Assembly: GCA_013791935.1 (NCBI GenBank)
Contig: VMSV01000203.1
Span: forward strand, 1 to 51,241
DNA length: 51,241 nucleotides
Direction of reading: 5' to 3'
Origin: Desulfobacteraceae bacterium
GTDB taxonomy: Bacteria; Desulfobacterota; Desulfobacteria; Desulfobacterales; UBA5616
Made by a program: the position numbers and the translations under genes. Under the pieces are notes generated by a model. The model did not search any database, was not told the origin of the DNA, and worked only from the letters and a program-made list of their open reading frames with translations. Below, one piece after another: positions 24,411-33,571 of the stretch; position 1 is the stretch's first letter; each line of letters opens with the position of its first letter.

Positions 24411-26129
24411 TCATCCATCAGAAATGATCTCATGGTGGAAATCAATAATGCCAGTTTCATCGGACAAGATAAATCCCATGCTCTCCTGAACCCGGTATCT
24501 GGCCTTGGAAACATAAATTTCCGCCACCCTTTTCTTTCGATCGGATTTCAAGGCATCCATGCAGAGGAGATATCCGATCAACACATCGGTGGCCATATTG
24601 ACCAGGCGCAGGGCATGAAATTCCTGATACGTGGAATCCTTCTTCTCTTTCACGTAAGATACGGCGGATTCCAGGTGGCCACGCAATTCCCGAACCTGCC
24701 CGAACAAACCGCTTACGGGGGCAAAGTCCGTATCCTTCTCGTAATCATTCAAACGCTCAAAAACGATCCCTCCGATGACCCCCCCGATGGTGGCCACAAT
24801 CTGAAGCTGGGTGGTACCCTCATAGATATTCGTGATCCGGACATCCCGTAAATGGCGCTCAACATTGAATTCGCAAGTGTACCCCACTCCGCCATGAATT
24901 TGAACGGCATCATAGCACACCCGGTTGGCCATTTCAGCTGCAAAGGCTTTGATCATGGGGGTCAACAAGGCGGAATATCGGCTGTACCGTTTAATATCAT
25001 CTCTTAATTCGGCCTCTTTTTCCGGATGTTTATGGATTCTTTCTTCAATTCCTTCCTTAAGGTCAACCACGCGGGCGGTTTCATAAAGCAAGGTCCTGGC
25101 TCCTTCGATATTAACCTTCATATCCGTGAGCATTTCGTAAATGGCTGAGAATTTCAGAATGGGTTTTTTGAATTGTTGCCTGGCTTCGGCATATTTCCTG
25201 GCTTCCCGGTAGGCGGCTTCGGCAATCCCCACTGCCTGGGCGGCAACGGCAAGCCTGGCGCCGTTCATCAGGGACATGGTGTATTTCACCAAACCCATTT
25301 TTCGCTGGCCCAACAGTTCCGCCGGGGCATCATTGAACTGCATTTCACAGGTAGGGGAACCTTTAATGCCCAGCTTATGCTCGATGCGGCGTATTGTCAT
25401 ACGGGGTTCCCGTTCGTAAATGAAAAGCGAAACCCCCCGGCCCCCGGTGGATCCCTCTTCCGAACGGGCCATGACCAGGGAAATCTCGGCGCATCCATTG
25501 GTGATAAACCGTTTGACCCCGTTTAAAAACCACTCCCCGTTCTCATTCTGCTTGGCTTTAAGCGCCACGGATTGAAGGTCCGAGCCCGCATCCGGCTCCG
25601 TTAATGCCATGGCCCCGAGAACGGTTCCCGAGGCAAACCTGGGCAGGTATTTCTGTTTCTGCTCTTCCGATCCGAAATGGTAGATGGTATCCGCGATTTC
25701 CTGCAAACCGAAAATATTCATCAGGGAGGCATCGGCCCGGGAAATCATTTCGGTGGCAACGGCATAAATGATTTTAGGCATATTGATGCCGTCGTATTTC
25801 CGGGCCAGGGTAAATCCCCCCAAATCGGATTTTTTCAGGCGATCCATGGCTTCCACAGTTCCCCTGGCGTAAATCACTTCACCATTTTCAAACCTTGCGC
25901 CCTCCCTATCGACTTCCGGCGCACGTTCAGCCACAAAATCCCCTGCAATTTCTCCCACGATCTCCAATACCCTGTGATAATTATCCCTGGTGTCTTCAGC
26001 ATCTTTGGGTGCATGGGGATAGGCCTCCTTTTCAACAAAATCATCCTCTTTGAAGGAGATGATCCTTTCAAGGTCCATATGGTTCATATGAAATCGTATA
26101 TCAGGGTTGTCCAGATAAAAATTCGACAC
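24411..26129 (-). CDS. Acyl-CoA dehydrogenase
   Basis: A 572-residue FAD enzyme. It has LGAMALTEPDAGSDLQSVALKA (flavin/substrate loop), WFLNGVKRFITNG, and HKLGIKGSPTCEMQFNDAPAE. AVQIHGGVGYTCEFNVERHLRD leads to catalytic Glu437 in NIYEGTTQLQ. The extra ~120 C-terminal residues (after NDYEKDTDFAP) are the acyl-CoA dehydrogenase C-terminal extension of the ~570-600 aa bacterial class. It oxidises acyl-CoA to enoyl-CoA and passes electrons to ETF, encoded just upstream in the same operon. Chain length is unknown. Confidence 0.95.
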   Translation of the reverse strand: MSNFYLDNPDIRFHMNHMDLERIISFKEDDFVEKEAYPHAPKDAEDTRDNYHRVLEIVGEIAGDFVAERAPEVDREGARFENGEVIYARGTVEAMDRLKKSDLGGFTLARKYDGINMPKIIYAVATEMISRADASLMNIFGLQEIADTIYHFGSEEQKQKYLPRFASGTVLGAMALTEPDAGSDLQSVALKAKQNENGEWFLNGVKRFITNGCAEISLVMARSEEGSTGGRGVSLFIYEREPRMTIRRIEHKLGIKGSPTCEMQFNDAPAELLGQRKMGLVKYTMSLMNGARLAVAAQAVGIAEAAYREARKYAEARQQFKKPILKFSAIYEMLTDMKVNIEGARTLLYETARVVDLKEGIEERIHKHPEKEAELRDDIKRYSRYSALLTPMIKAFAAEMANRVCYDAVQIHGGVGYTCEFNVERHLRDVRITNIYEGTTQLQIVATIGGVIGGIVFERLNDYEKDTDFAPVSGLFGQVRELRGHLESAVSYVKEKKDSTYQEFHALRLVNMATDVLIGYLLCMDALKSDRKKRVAEIYVSKARYRVQESMGFILSDETGIIDFHHEIISDG

Positions 26130-26138
26130 TGTTTCCTC

Positions 26139-27152
26139 CTAGGATTTTGCTTTGTAGGCTTTGATCATTCTTGGAATCACCTCATGAATATCTCCCACGA
26201 TTCCATAGTGAGCAATGCTGAAAATCGGGGCTTCGGGGTCCTGGTTGATGGCGATGATCCGCTTGGCCGCTTCCATGCCGGCCCGGTGTTGGATCTGTCC
26301 GGAGATTCCGCAGGCGATATAGAGGTTCGGCCTCACCGTCACCCCGGTCTGCCCCACCTGTCGGCAACGATCCAGAACTCCGGCATCGGCCACCGGCCGG
26401 GAAGATCCCACCACACCCCCCAGGACATCGGCAAGGGCTTTCACCAGGGCAATGCCTTCGGGGTCGGAGGCCCCCATTCCGGCGGAAACAATGATCCTGG
26501 CTTGTTTCAAATCCACGGCCTTCTCTTCTCGAACGGCCTCCAGAACTTCCGTCAGAAAACAAAGATCCGGGACGTCACATTTCTCTTCCACAATGGCCAC
26601 ATCTCCGAGGGTGTCCGGATCGACCATTTTCATCACCCCGTCCCGAACCGTCGCCATACTGGGCATGCTTTCAGGGGAAACAATGGTGGCAATGATATTG
26701 CCTCCAAAGGCCGGACGAATCTGAAGGAGAATATTGTCAAATTCCTTGTCTTTAATTTTGTGGCTTCCGATTTTAAGTTGGGTGCAGTCTGCGGTCAATC
26801 CGCACTTCAGTTTTGACGCCACCCGGGGGGCAATATCCCTGCCCATGGTGGTGGCTCCGAAAAGAACAATTTGAGGATGGTATCGGGTTAGGGTCTGGGC
26901 AACGACTTCGGCATAGGGGACCGAGGAAAAGCAGGCCAGCCTTTTATCGTTGGTGTAATAAACCCGGCTGCAACCGTATTGACCCAAAAGAGGAAGCAGG
27001 TGTTGCTTTTCAAATCCCATGGCAACCCCCTCCACCTCCACATGAAGCTGATCCGCAAGACGCTTGGCTTCACACACCAGCTCCAGGCTCACATCGGCAA
27101 TACGGTCTCCGTCAAATTCAATGAATACCATCACGTTTTTATCAACTGCCAT
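26139..27152 (-). CDS. etfA: Electron transfer flavoprotein alpha subunit
   Basis: A 337-residue subunit. The N-terminal domain has VLFGATTMGRDIAPRVASKL. The C-terminal FAD-binding domain has VGSSRPVADAG, GQTGVTVRPNLYIACGISG and QHRAGM, then AINQDPEAPIFSIAHYGIVGD. Carries electrons from the acyl-CoA dehydrogenase to the membrane. No ferredoxin domain is fused. Sits between etfB (upstream) and the dehydrogenase, nine bases from each. Confidence 0.96.
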   Translation of the reverse strand: MAVDKNVMVFIEFDGDRIADVSLELVCEAKRLADQLHVEVEGVAMGFEKQHLLPLLGQYGCSRVYYTNDKRLACFSSVPYAEVVAQTLTRYHPQIVLFGATTMGRDIAPRVASKLKCGLTADCTQLKIGSHKIKDKEFDNILLQIRPAFGGNIIATIVSPESMPSMATVRDGVMKMVDPDTLGDVAIVEEKCDVPDLCFLTEVLEAVREEKAVDLKQARIIVSAGMGASDPEGIALVKALADVLGGVVGSSRPVADAGVLDRCRQVGQTGVTVRPNLYIACGISGQIQHRAGMEAAKRIIAINQDPEAPIFSIAHYGIVGDIHEVIPRMIKAYKAKS

Positions 27153-27161
27153 ACGACACTC

Positions 27162-28031
27162 CTATCCTATGATATGCTCGTCCACCAGTTCCCTCACAAG
27201 GGCTGAGATACCGGCATCCGAGTTTTCAATCTGTTTGACTTCCCTGGCCGTAAGAACCACACTATCAATCTTTTTGACTTTTGTGGGGGAACCGGACAAA
27301 CCGCAACGATCCGGATCCGCTTCAATGGCCGCGGCATTCCATTCTTTAATGTATTCGACCGGATCACACAGGTCCGGAGCCAGATAGGCTTCGTCGTAGG
27401 ACGCTTCACAAACCCGGCTGTCCACGTTTTTATACATCATCACCTTCTTGGCCGAAGCGGATCGTGGAATGTTGGCACCCCCCATGACCGTGATCAGGAC
27501 CGGGTAGGCGCTTCTTACGATTTCATACCCTGATTCCACGGTTCGTTTTACGGTGATCTTGTTTTCATCCGCCGCCATGACTCGGGAAACACAGGTCAAT
27601 TGGTTGATACCGAGTTTTTCGGCGATCTGGGGGCCCACCTGGGCCGTGTCCCCGTCAATGGCCTGCCGTCCGCACAAGATCAAATCAAATTCCCCGGCTT
27701 TCTTAATGGCTGCGGCCAAAACATAGGAGGTGGCCAATGTGTCGGCACCTGCAAAAAGCCGGTCTGAAATCAGGATCACATCATCCGCGCCTCGAAACAG
27801 GCATTCCTTTAAAACATCCTTGGCTTTGGAGGGCCCCATGGTAATGGCTGTAACGGTTCCCCCAACTGTCTCTTTGAGTTTAAGCGCTTCTTCCAACGCA
27901 TTCATGTCTTCAGGATTGAAAATTGCCGGCAAGGCATTCCGGTTGACCGTTCCGTCCGGCTTCATGGCTTCCCCCGAAAGATTGTGGGTATCCGGAACCT
28001 GCTTCACCGTAACCACCATTTTAAGTCCCAT
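27162..28031 (-). CDS. etfB: Electron transfer flavoprotein beta subunit
   Basis: A 289-residue subunit with KQVPDTHNLSGEAMKPDGTVNR, NPEDMNALEEALKLKE, FAGADTLATSYVLAAAI and LCGRQAIDGDTAQVGPQIAE. The C-terminus is longer than in mitochondrial ETF-beta (about 255 aa), as in anaerobe ETFs. Whether it is a confurcating type cannot be decided from these motifs. First gene of the etfB-etfA-acyl-CoA dehydrogenase operon. Confidence 0.95.
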   Translation of the reverse strand: MGLKMVVTVKQVPDTHNLSGEAMKPDGTVNRNALPAIFNPEDMNALEEALKLKETVGGTVTAITMGPSKAKDVLKECLFRGADDVILISDRLFAGADTLATSYVLAAAIKKAGEFDLILCGRQAIDGDTAQVGPQIAEKLGINQLTCVSRVMAADENKITVKRTVESGYEIVRSAYPVLITVMGGANIPRSASAKKVMMYKNVDSRVCEASYDEAYLAPDLCDPVEYIKEWNAAAIEADPDRCGLSGSPTKVKKIDSVVLTAREVKQIENSDAGISALVRELVDEHIIG

Positions 28032-28180
28032 AGAACAACACCTCCATATAACGTTTCCCGAAGGAACCGGTATTTTGCTGATGAATTAGAAAGAATGTTT
28101 TGGATTTGATCTTGTTTCTCGTGTTTTCCCAAGCTGGGTCTGTAGATCCGAACCTATAAATCGCCTTTTAATGACGCGTT

Positions 28181-28209
28181 AATTAACAATCCGGGCCGCT
28201 TGATGTCAA
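28181..28209 (-). promoter_or_regulatory. Candidate sigma-70 promoter of the etfBA operon
   Basis: On the minus strand a perfect -35 TTGACA (28204-28209) is followed after exactly 17 bp by TTAATT (28181-28186), which matches the -10 consensus at only three positions. The leader to etfB would be ~140 bases. The weak -10 lowers confidence. Confidence 0.35.
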
Positions 28210-28237
28210 GAGCTAATAAAACGGGAAACCAGCATGC

Positions 28238-28266
28238 TTGAATAATCAAAGCGAAGATGCTATAAA
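28238..28266 (+). promoter_or_regulatory. Sigma-70 promoter of the foldase gene
   Basis: TTGAAT (-35, 28238-28243), 17-bp spacer and TATAAA (-10, 28261-28266). It matches the consensus at 4 of 6 and 5 of 6 positions and lies ~70 bp upstream of the start codon. Confidence 0.5.
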
Positions 28267-28332
28267 CCGGAACCCATTTGGGAAAAAATAAGAAGCCCCT
28301 TATTCAACAAAAACATGGAGATTCAATCCAAA

Positions 28333-29349
28333 ATGAAAATCAAAGCCCGCCTGCTCTTTGCTTCCGCCTTGTGTTTTATATTCACCCTCACCGCATCAGC
28401 AACCATGGAACCCCCGATGGATAAGGCTGAATTAAACCGAAAAATCGCAACCGTAAATGGTGTTGAGATTAAAACAAAGGATTTTAAATGGGCTTTTTCC
28501 AGTGAAATGATCCGCTTAATCGGAACCATGGGCTATTTGAACAAGGATGAGGAAGCCGAGCTGAAGAAAATGACCTTTGATCGCCTGATCAACCGCGAAT
28601 TGCTCTACCAGGAAAGCCGTCGGGAAGGCATTGAAATCAATGCCATGGAGGTAGAAACCGCCTATAAGAAAGCCCGCAGTGAAATAATGGCGCCGGTGGA
28701 CCATAAACGAATTGAAGAAACCCTGGATTTATCAGTTGCGGACATCAAGGAAGAGTTCAGGCGGGCTTTCGCCGCACAGAGACTGGTGGATAAGGCTGTC
28801 AAAATAGACCGAACAGCCTCAAGTGACGAAATCAAAGCGTACTATGAAGCCAACCGGGATAAGTTCAAGGTGGAAGGTGAGGTGAAGGTGAGCCATATCC
28901 TTGTTGAAATACCAAAAGATGCGCCCCCGGCCCAGAAAGCCATGGCTCGCAGCAATATTGAAATGATCAAGGAACGGCTGGACAACGGGGATAGTTTTGA
29001 AGAATTGGCCAAGCAATATTCCAGCAGTTTCGACCGGGTAAACGGAGGAAACATCGGTTTCATCCAAAGGGGCCGAAGTGATGCCAATTTTGAAAAAGCC
29101 GCCTATTCCCTGCAACCCGGTGAAATCAGCGATATTGTGGAAACCTCCTACGGCTACCATATCATCAAGGTTACCGAGAAGCAGCCGGACCCGGTCATCC
29201 GGTTTGAGGATATCCAGGAAGACTTGAAGAAATTTCTCATCGCAGACCGGGAGTCCACGGCCATTGAGAATTTCATAAACACTCTGAAAGCAAAATCAAA
29301 AATAGAGGTGTTTGCCACCCCCCTGGAAATTCAGCAGTTCCAATTCTAA
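28333..29349 (+). CDS. Periplasmic peptidyl-prolyl isomerase, SurA/PpiC-like foldase
   Basis: About 338 residues. The ATG at 28333 opens a signal peptide (MKIKARLLFASALCFIFTLT, cut near ASA); an ATG six codons upstream is possible. A SurA-N-type helical region (~30-160: VNGVEIKTKDFKWAF, RLINRELLYQESRREGIEI) is followed by one parvulin domain: VKVSHILVEIPKDA, FEELAKQYSSSFDRVNGGNIGF, SLQPGEISDIVETSYGYHII. Expected role: folding of outer-membrane proteins in the periplasm. Its stop overlaps the convergent oxidoreductase stop by four bases. Confidence 0.92.
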   Translation: MKIKARLLFASALCFIFTLTASATMEPPMDKAELNRKIATVNGVEIKTKDFKWAFSSEMIRLIGTMGYLNKDEEAELKKMTFDRLINRELLYQESRREGIEINAMEVETAYKKARSEIMAPVDHKRIEETLDLSVADIKEEFRRAFAAQRLVDKAVKIDRTASSDEIKAYYEANRDKFKVEGEVKVSHILVEIPKDAPPAQKAMARSNIEMIKERLDNGDSFEELAKQYSSSFDRVNGGNIGFIQRGRSDANFEKAAYSLQPGEISDIVETSYGYHIIKVTEKQPDPVIRFEDIQEDLKKFLIADRESTAIENFINTLKAKSKIEVFATPLEIQQFQF

Positions 29350-30308
29350 GGAATTAGCAGGACTCGTCCGATCGCCTGCCTGCTCTCAACATAAGCATGG
29401 GCAGCCGCAGCTTCTGCCAAGGGGTATTTTCGATCAATAAGAATTTTAAGCTCTCCGGATGCCGCTTCTTTCAACAACCGGTTGATCAGGTCATGCATAC
29501 GCTGTGACGACATTTCAGCGCCCTGATAGTAACCGGTAATACTCTGATTTTTTTGCATCAACGGCATGATATTGTATTTTTTAAAATCTCTTCCGGCAAA
29601 TCCCATGGTGACAATCCGGCCCCTGTATGCCAAGGCCTCAAAACTTTTTTGCAGTACTTCCCCGGATACCGGATCAATGATCAAATCAACGCCTTTGTTA
29701 TTTGTTAACCGTTTGACTTCCGTCACAAAGTCTTTGTCCTTGTAGTTTATCCCTTCATCCAGACCCAATTCTTTGAGCTTCTCCAGGCGATCATTACTGG
29801 ATGCCGTGGCAAATACGGTGGCGCCTGTCCTTTTGGCCAGTTGAATGGCCGTTGTTCCCACACCACCAGCACCAGCATGGATTAAAACGGTTTCTCCTTT
29901 TTTAAGATGCCCGAATTCAAAAACACAGTCATGGGCCGTTCCGCACATAATGGGAACCGGGGCTGCTTTTTCAAAAGATAAATTGTCCGGAATAACCCAG
30001 GAGGTATTTGCCGGAACGGCGCGCTTTTCCGCGTGGGAACCGTGTTGATTGACCGTGGCCACCCTTTGACCGATTTTTCGGTCTTTAACCTTTTCACCCA
30101 CTTCAATAATCACACCGGAAGCCTGATACCCGCCACAATGGGGTGTGCTCACCAAAACACCGGCACCACGACTGAGTACATCACCGCCTTCCAAGGAAAC
30201 GACCTTCACATCGATCATGATTTCTCTGGGTCCGCATACCGGATCAGGAACATCTTCATATTTTAACACCGACGGATCACCGGTTTGATAATACACCGCT
30301 GCTTTCAT
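29346..30308 (-). CDS. NADPH:quinone oxidoreductase-like MDR protein
   Basis: A 320-residue medium-chain dehydrogenase/reductase of the zinc-free quinone reductase (QOR) type. It has VLKYEDVPDPVCGPREIMI at the N-terminus, GYQASGVIIEVGEKV, and the nucleotide motif VLIHAGAGGVGTTAIQLAK. RGRIVTMGFAGRD follows, and the C-terminus is YPLAEAAAAHAYVESRQAIGRVLL. No structural-zinc Cys cluster. It starts after AAAAGGAG. Likely reduces quinones or enones; substrate unknown. It stands alone. Confidence 0.9.
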   Translation of the reverse strand: MKAAVYYQTGDPSVLKYEDVPDPVCGPREIMIDVKVVSLEGGDVLSRGAGVLVSTPHCGGYQASGVIIEVGEKVKDRKIGQRVATVNQHGSHAEKRAVPANTSWVIPDNLSFEKAAPVPIMCGTAHDCVFEFGHLKKGETVLIHAGAGGVGTTAIQLAKRTGATVFATASSNDRLEKLKELGLDEGINYKDKDFVTEVKRLTNNKGVDLIIDPVSGEVLQKSFEALAYRGRIVTMGFAGRDFKKYNIMPLMQKNQSITGYYQGAEMSSQRMHDLINRLLKEAASGELKILIDRKYPLAEAAAAHAYVESRQAIGRVLLIP

Positions 30309-30447
30309 GATGGGCTCCTTTTTTAAGCATGAAACATTTTGAGTGTTTTACTGTCTTTTGCTTGATCGGCTCTTTTTATGATACCGTCCGGGCTATGATC
30401 AGCGGTGATATGGATCATCCGGTGAAATGCAACCTGGAATCGATCTC

Positions 30448-31365
30448 CTATGCATCGATCTTCTCCGGACGGTTGATGCTGATCACCGGGCAGGCGGATC
30501 TTAAAACCACCTGTTCCACGGTGGCGCCCAACAGGGTTTTTTCTGGGTCGCCCTCCCGGGTGTGGTGGGCCATGATAATAAGATCCCCTTGTTTTTCCCT
30601 TGCGTATTTCAGGATTTCCACATAGGGAATCCCTTCCCAAACCGCAATTTCATAGTTGTTCAAACCCGAAAGCTTTGGAAGATAGATATCCTGCATTTTT
30701 TTCCGGGCTTTCAGAATCTGCATTTCGATTTCTTCCTGATTGGGCATAGAGTCAACATCCTGCCGGATATCCAGTGCGTGAAAAATATAAAGCCTTGAGC
30801 CGATGGCCCGGGCCATTTTAACGGCAAATAGAAAGGCATGATAGGACGGCCCCGAGAAATCGGTTCCCAGAATGATGTTGGAAAAGTACTGGGTGCAGGA
30901 CCGGCATGGCCGACTCACGATTAAAACCGGGCACCTTGCGCTTCTCACCACTTTTTCCATGGTGCTTCCCGCAATTTGGCGAAACCTGGTGGCTCCGATA
31001 TCATCCTCCCTGGTGTTCGAGCCCATGATAATAAGGTCCACCTCTTCCTTCCTGGCTGTTTTGAGGATTTCCGTATGGGGTTGCCCGACTTGGGTCCGAA
31101 TGGTGATGTTCTTGTTCCCGGCCATCTGGGCTGCATAGGTATTTTTCATTTCTTCTTCCACCCAGGCCAGATAGTCCGGTTCCACCACAACCTCTTCGCC
31201 GGTTCGAACATCCACGGCAAAGGGGCTGTATCCCCGGGAAGGGTATCCGAACACATGAAAAACATGAAGGTTTGCATTCAATTTTGCAGTCAGATCGAAT
31301 GCCACCTTTGCGGCGGCATCACATGCGGGTGAAGCGGTTGTGGCAAATAGAATTTTCTTGAACAT
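30448..31365 (-). CDS. Tandem universal stress protein (two UspA domains)
   Basis: About 305 residues. Start chosen at 31365, directly after a strong GGGAGGGGGA; an in-frame start at 31389 is less likely. Domain 1 (~1-150) starts FKKILFATTASPACDAA and ends IIMGSNTRE..GATRFRQIAGSTMEKVVR, with the ATP-binding G-x2-G-x9-G-like pattern. Domain 2 (~160-300) runs from NIILGTDFSGPSYHA to MAHHTREGD..LLGATVEQVVLRSACPV. Role: general stress survival, probably ATP-binding. Follows the CoA-ligase gene in the same operon. Confidence 0.93.
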   Translation of the reverse strand: MFKKILFATTASPACDAAAKVAFDLTAKLNANLHVFHVFGYPSRGYSPFAVDVRTGEEVVVEPDYLAWVEEEMKNTYAAQMAGNKNITIRTQVGQPHTEILKTARKEEVDLIIMGSNTREDDIGATRFRQIAGSTMEKVVRSARCPVLIVSRPCRSCTQYFSNIILGTDFSGPSYHAFLFAVKMARAIGSRLYIFHALDIRQDVDSMPNQEEIEMQILKARKKMQDIYLPKLSGLNNYEIAVWEGIPYVEILKYAREKQGDLIIMAHHTREGDPEKTLLGATVEQVVLRSACPVISINRPEKIDA

Positions 31366-31397
31366 ATCCCCCTCCCTGATCATCGGCAAGCCGGAAT

Positions 31398-32837
31398 TTA
31401 TTCAAATTTCGATCGGTATTTTTGATAGTCCGCAAGGTTATTCACCACCCTTGCCGCCATTTCAAAGGTGGGAAAGGTGGGAAGACCCGCCTGAAAATAG
31501 CGCTCTTCCGCCATTAAAGCAAAATCAAGCCCTTCGTTGTCATCCTTTTCCACCACGGGAATGATGGGTTTTTTCATGATTTCCTGGCCTTTGAGGGTGG
31601 TTTTGATCATCATGTCCACCCCTTCCCGGCCCCATCCCATACGTTTAATCATCCCCACGGGCTGGAGGAAAATCAGGGCGTCTATATTAGGGTCATCCCG
31701 CAGAAGCTCTGCGAGTTTATCGAATATCTGTTCCCCCATCATGGCTGGACCGATATCCAGAGGATTCTGAACACTGGTTCCATGGGGAGGCACGATTTTG
31801 GTTAATTCTGCAATGGTGTGGTCCGAAAGCCTCGGCACGGTTAAGCCTTCTGCTTCCGCCACATCGGTCATGGTCACACTCCCCCCCCCTGCCCCGCCGA
31901 TGACCGCAATATTTTTTCCTGTGGGAAGGGCAAGCCTCTGAACCGCAGACAGCGTATAAACCAGCTCATTCAGCGAGGTGACAGCAATGATTCCGGTCTG
32001 TTTACAAAAGGATTTCCATAATTGATAGGAGCCTGCGATGGCTGCCGTATGACTCCTGGCCGCTCTGGACCCGCCTTCGGTCCTTCCGCCCTTGAAGATC
32101 ACCAAGGGTTTTATCCGGGTGATCTTCTTTGCGATTTCAAAAAACCTTCTCCCGTCTTTCAATCCCTCGATATAGGACCCGATGCATTTTGTTTTCTCGT
32201 CCTGAAGAAAATAATCCAGAAAATCGCTTGAGGACAGGTCGCTTGAGTTCCCGAAACTCACCACCTTGCTGAAGGCCAGCTTATTATCCGCGGCTTTATA
32301 AACAAATTGCCCGGCCATCTGACCGCTCTGGGAAAAAAAAGCCGTATGACCCGGTGCATGGGGGAAAAAAGGCTGGAAGGCAAGGCCCCCTTCCGGGCAG
32401 TACAGCCCCATGCAATTTGGGCCCAGCATACGGATTCCCGCGTCTTTCGCCATCTTGATCATGGTCTTTTCAATTTCCGCAAAATCCTCCCGGCCCGTTT
32501 CGCTGAAACCCGCCGTGAACAGATGAACGAATTTCACCTTTTTCTCAATGCAATCCTTCATGACCTCAAGAACGACTGTGGCCGGAACAGTGAATATGGC
32601 AAGATCCACATCCTCCGGAATGTCGCTGACCCGGGCATAGGTTTTAAAACCCAGGGTGTCCTTGGCTTTTGGATGAACGGGGAAAATTCTTCCCTGAAAA
32701 TTCTGGGCAATGGAACCTTGAATATAATTCCTGCCCTGGTCCGGCCTGAAATGTTTTGCCGATGATGAAACCCCCACCACCGCGATATTTTTCGGAAAAA
32801 ACAATTTTTCTAACGCATGGGAACCTTCTGAAACCAT
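31398..32837 (-). CDS. Acyl-CoA synthetase (NDP-forming), alpha-subunit-like
   Basis: A 479-residue protein with a CoA-binding Rossmann domain (FFPKNIAVVGVSSSAKHFRPD), FTAGFSETGRE and MLGPNCMGLY. A succinyl-CoA-synthetase-like part follows, in which the phospho-His lies in SRAARSHTAAIAGSY. PPHGTSVQNPLDIGP also matches the ADP-forming acetyl-CoA synthetase family. The ATP-grasp beta domain is absent, so a separate beta subunit must be encoded elsewhere. Reaction: acyl-CoA + ADP + Pi to acid + CoA + ATP (energy conserving). Paired with a universal stress protein downstream. Confidence 0.92.
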   Translation of the reverse strand: MVSEGSHALEKLFFPKNIAVVGVSSSAKHFRPDQGRNYIQGSIAQNFQGRIFPVHPKAKDTLGFKTYARVSDIPEDVDLAIFTVPATVVLEVMKDCIEKKVKFVHLFTAGFSETGREDFAEIEKTMIKMAKDAGIRMLGPNCMGLYCPEGGLAFQPFFPHAPGHTAFFSQSGQMAGQFVYKAADNKLAFSKVVSFGNSSDLSSSDFLDYFLQDEKTKCIGSYIEGLKDGRRFFEIAKKITRIKPLVIFKGGRTEGGSRAARSHTAAIAGSYQLWKSFCKQTGIIAVTSLNELVYTLSAVQRLALPTGKNIAVIGGAGGGSVTMTDVAEAEGLTVPRLSDHTIAELTKIVPPHGTSVQNPLDIGPAMMGEQIFDKLAELLRDDPNIDALIFLQPVGMIKRMGWGREGVDMMIKTTLKGQEIMKKPIIPVVEKDDNEGLDFALMAEERYFQAGLPTFPTFEMAARVVNNLADYQKYRSKFE

Positions 32838-32912
32838 TGACTCAAATCCTCCGGTTAAGTGATTCGTTTATCTAATATTCGACAAAATCCCTGGTTGAGC
32901 TATTAACACACC

Positions 32913-32945
32913 TGTAAAGAATATTTACATTGTGCAATAATTGCA
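32913..32945. promoter_or_regulatory. Two inverted repeats upstream of the CoA-ligase operon
   Basis: TGTAAA-GAATA-TTTACA (32913-32929) and TGCAA-TAA-TTGCA (32933-32945) lie side by side, 76 bp before the start codon at 32837. They have the symmetry and position of repressor or activator operators. No clear -10/-35 was identified, so their role is inferred. Confidence 0.35.
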
Positions 32946-32960
32946 ACAGAAAACTAAAAA

Positions 32961-32990
32961 ACCTGACGGGTTCGGGAATGACCCGATTAT
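32961..32990. terminator. Hairpin after the HD gene, possible terminator
   Basis: CGGGT (32967-32971) pairs with ACCCG (32981-32985). On the minus strand a T run follows after a few bases, ending the operon read by the HD gene; a second T run serves the plus strand. The stem is short, so strength is uncertain. Confidence 0.45.
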
Positions 32991-32994
32991 TTTT

Positions 32995-33555
32995 TCATGA
33001 ACCTATCGCTGCCTGTATCTCTCGGTGATACCCTACATAACGGTTCAATGTTTTCTCATTTTTTCCGTACTTTGGAAAGCCCTTTAAGATCTCTTCAAAA
33101 CGGTCCTCGGCTTCCCTCTCGTCCTTGATCGAGACGATTCCATCCGTGATGATGTCCACCAGACGGTCGGCATAGATGATGATCCGTTCCTCAAGGGTGG
33201 TTAAAGTATAATCTTTCACCGGCAAGCCCAATTCAAGTGCTTCCTCCTGGCTGAGTCCGCCTCGAATATGCTTTTCCATCAACGCGTTGATGGATTCGGG
33301 AAGCCCTAACTTCAACCCCATTTCCGCTCCCAGTTTACCGTGTTCCATTTCGTGGGTTGCAGCTTTTCCCAGATCATGGAAAAGTCCACCGCGTCCGACA
33401 AATTCCATATCAAGCACCTTGCCTGTACGCACCGCAATTTCTATCGCTTTTTCCGCAACTTTCACACTGTGTGCGATATCCTCCCCGGAGAGGCCTGCCT
33501 TATGCAACATATCAATGTCTTCATCCTTGATTTTGATGTCCATGGAATGGCTCAT
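32995..33555 (-). CDS. HD-domain phosphohydrolase-like protein
   Basis: A 186-residue protein starting at ATG 33555 after AAAGGAG; an in-frame start at 33612 lies inside chrA and is rejected. It has the HD metal ligands: HSVKVAEKAIEIA (His), FHDLGKAATHEMEHGKLGAEM (HD plus further His), KHIRGG and YADRLVD (Asp). It resembles the small archaeal/bacterial HDIG proteins (TIGR00295-type). Substrate unknown. Last gene of the chr-MFS-PEP operon. Confidence 0.85.
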   Translation of the reverse strand: MSHSMDIKIKDEDIDMLHKAGLSGEDIAHSVKVAEKAIEIAVRTGKVLDMEFVGRGGLFHDLGKAATHEMEHGKLGAEMGLKLGLPESINALMEKHIRGGLSQEEALELGLPVKDYTLTTLEERIIIYADRLVDIITDGIVSIKDEREAEDRFEEILKGFPKYGKNEKTLNRYVGYHREIQAAIGS

Positions 33556-33571
33556 GTTTTTCTCCTTTTTT

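Larger units (their letters stand above)
28032..28332. other. Divergent intergenic region between etfB and the foldase
   Basis: About 300 bp with no gene. It contains candidate back-to-back sigma-70 promoters, both listed separately, and a TTAATGACGCGTTAATTAA segment of partial symmetry that overlaps the predicted etfB -10. Confidence 0.5.

Noticed and set aside
25677-26816. A 379-codon plus-strand open frame
   Set aside because: It is antisense to the acyl-CoA dehydrogenase and etfA genes, both well supported. Its His/Gly/Phe-rich product resembles no protein family.
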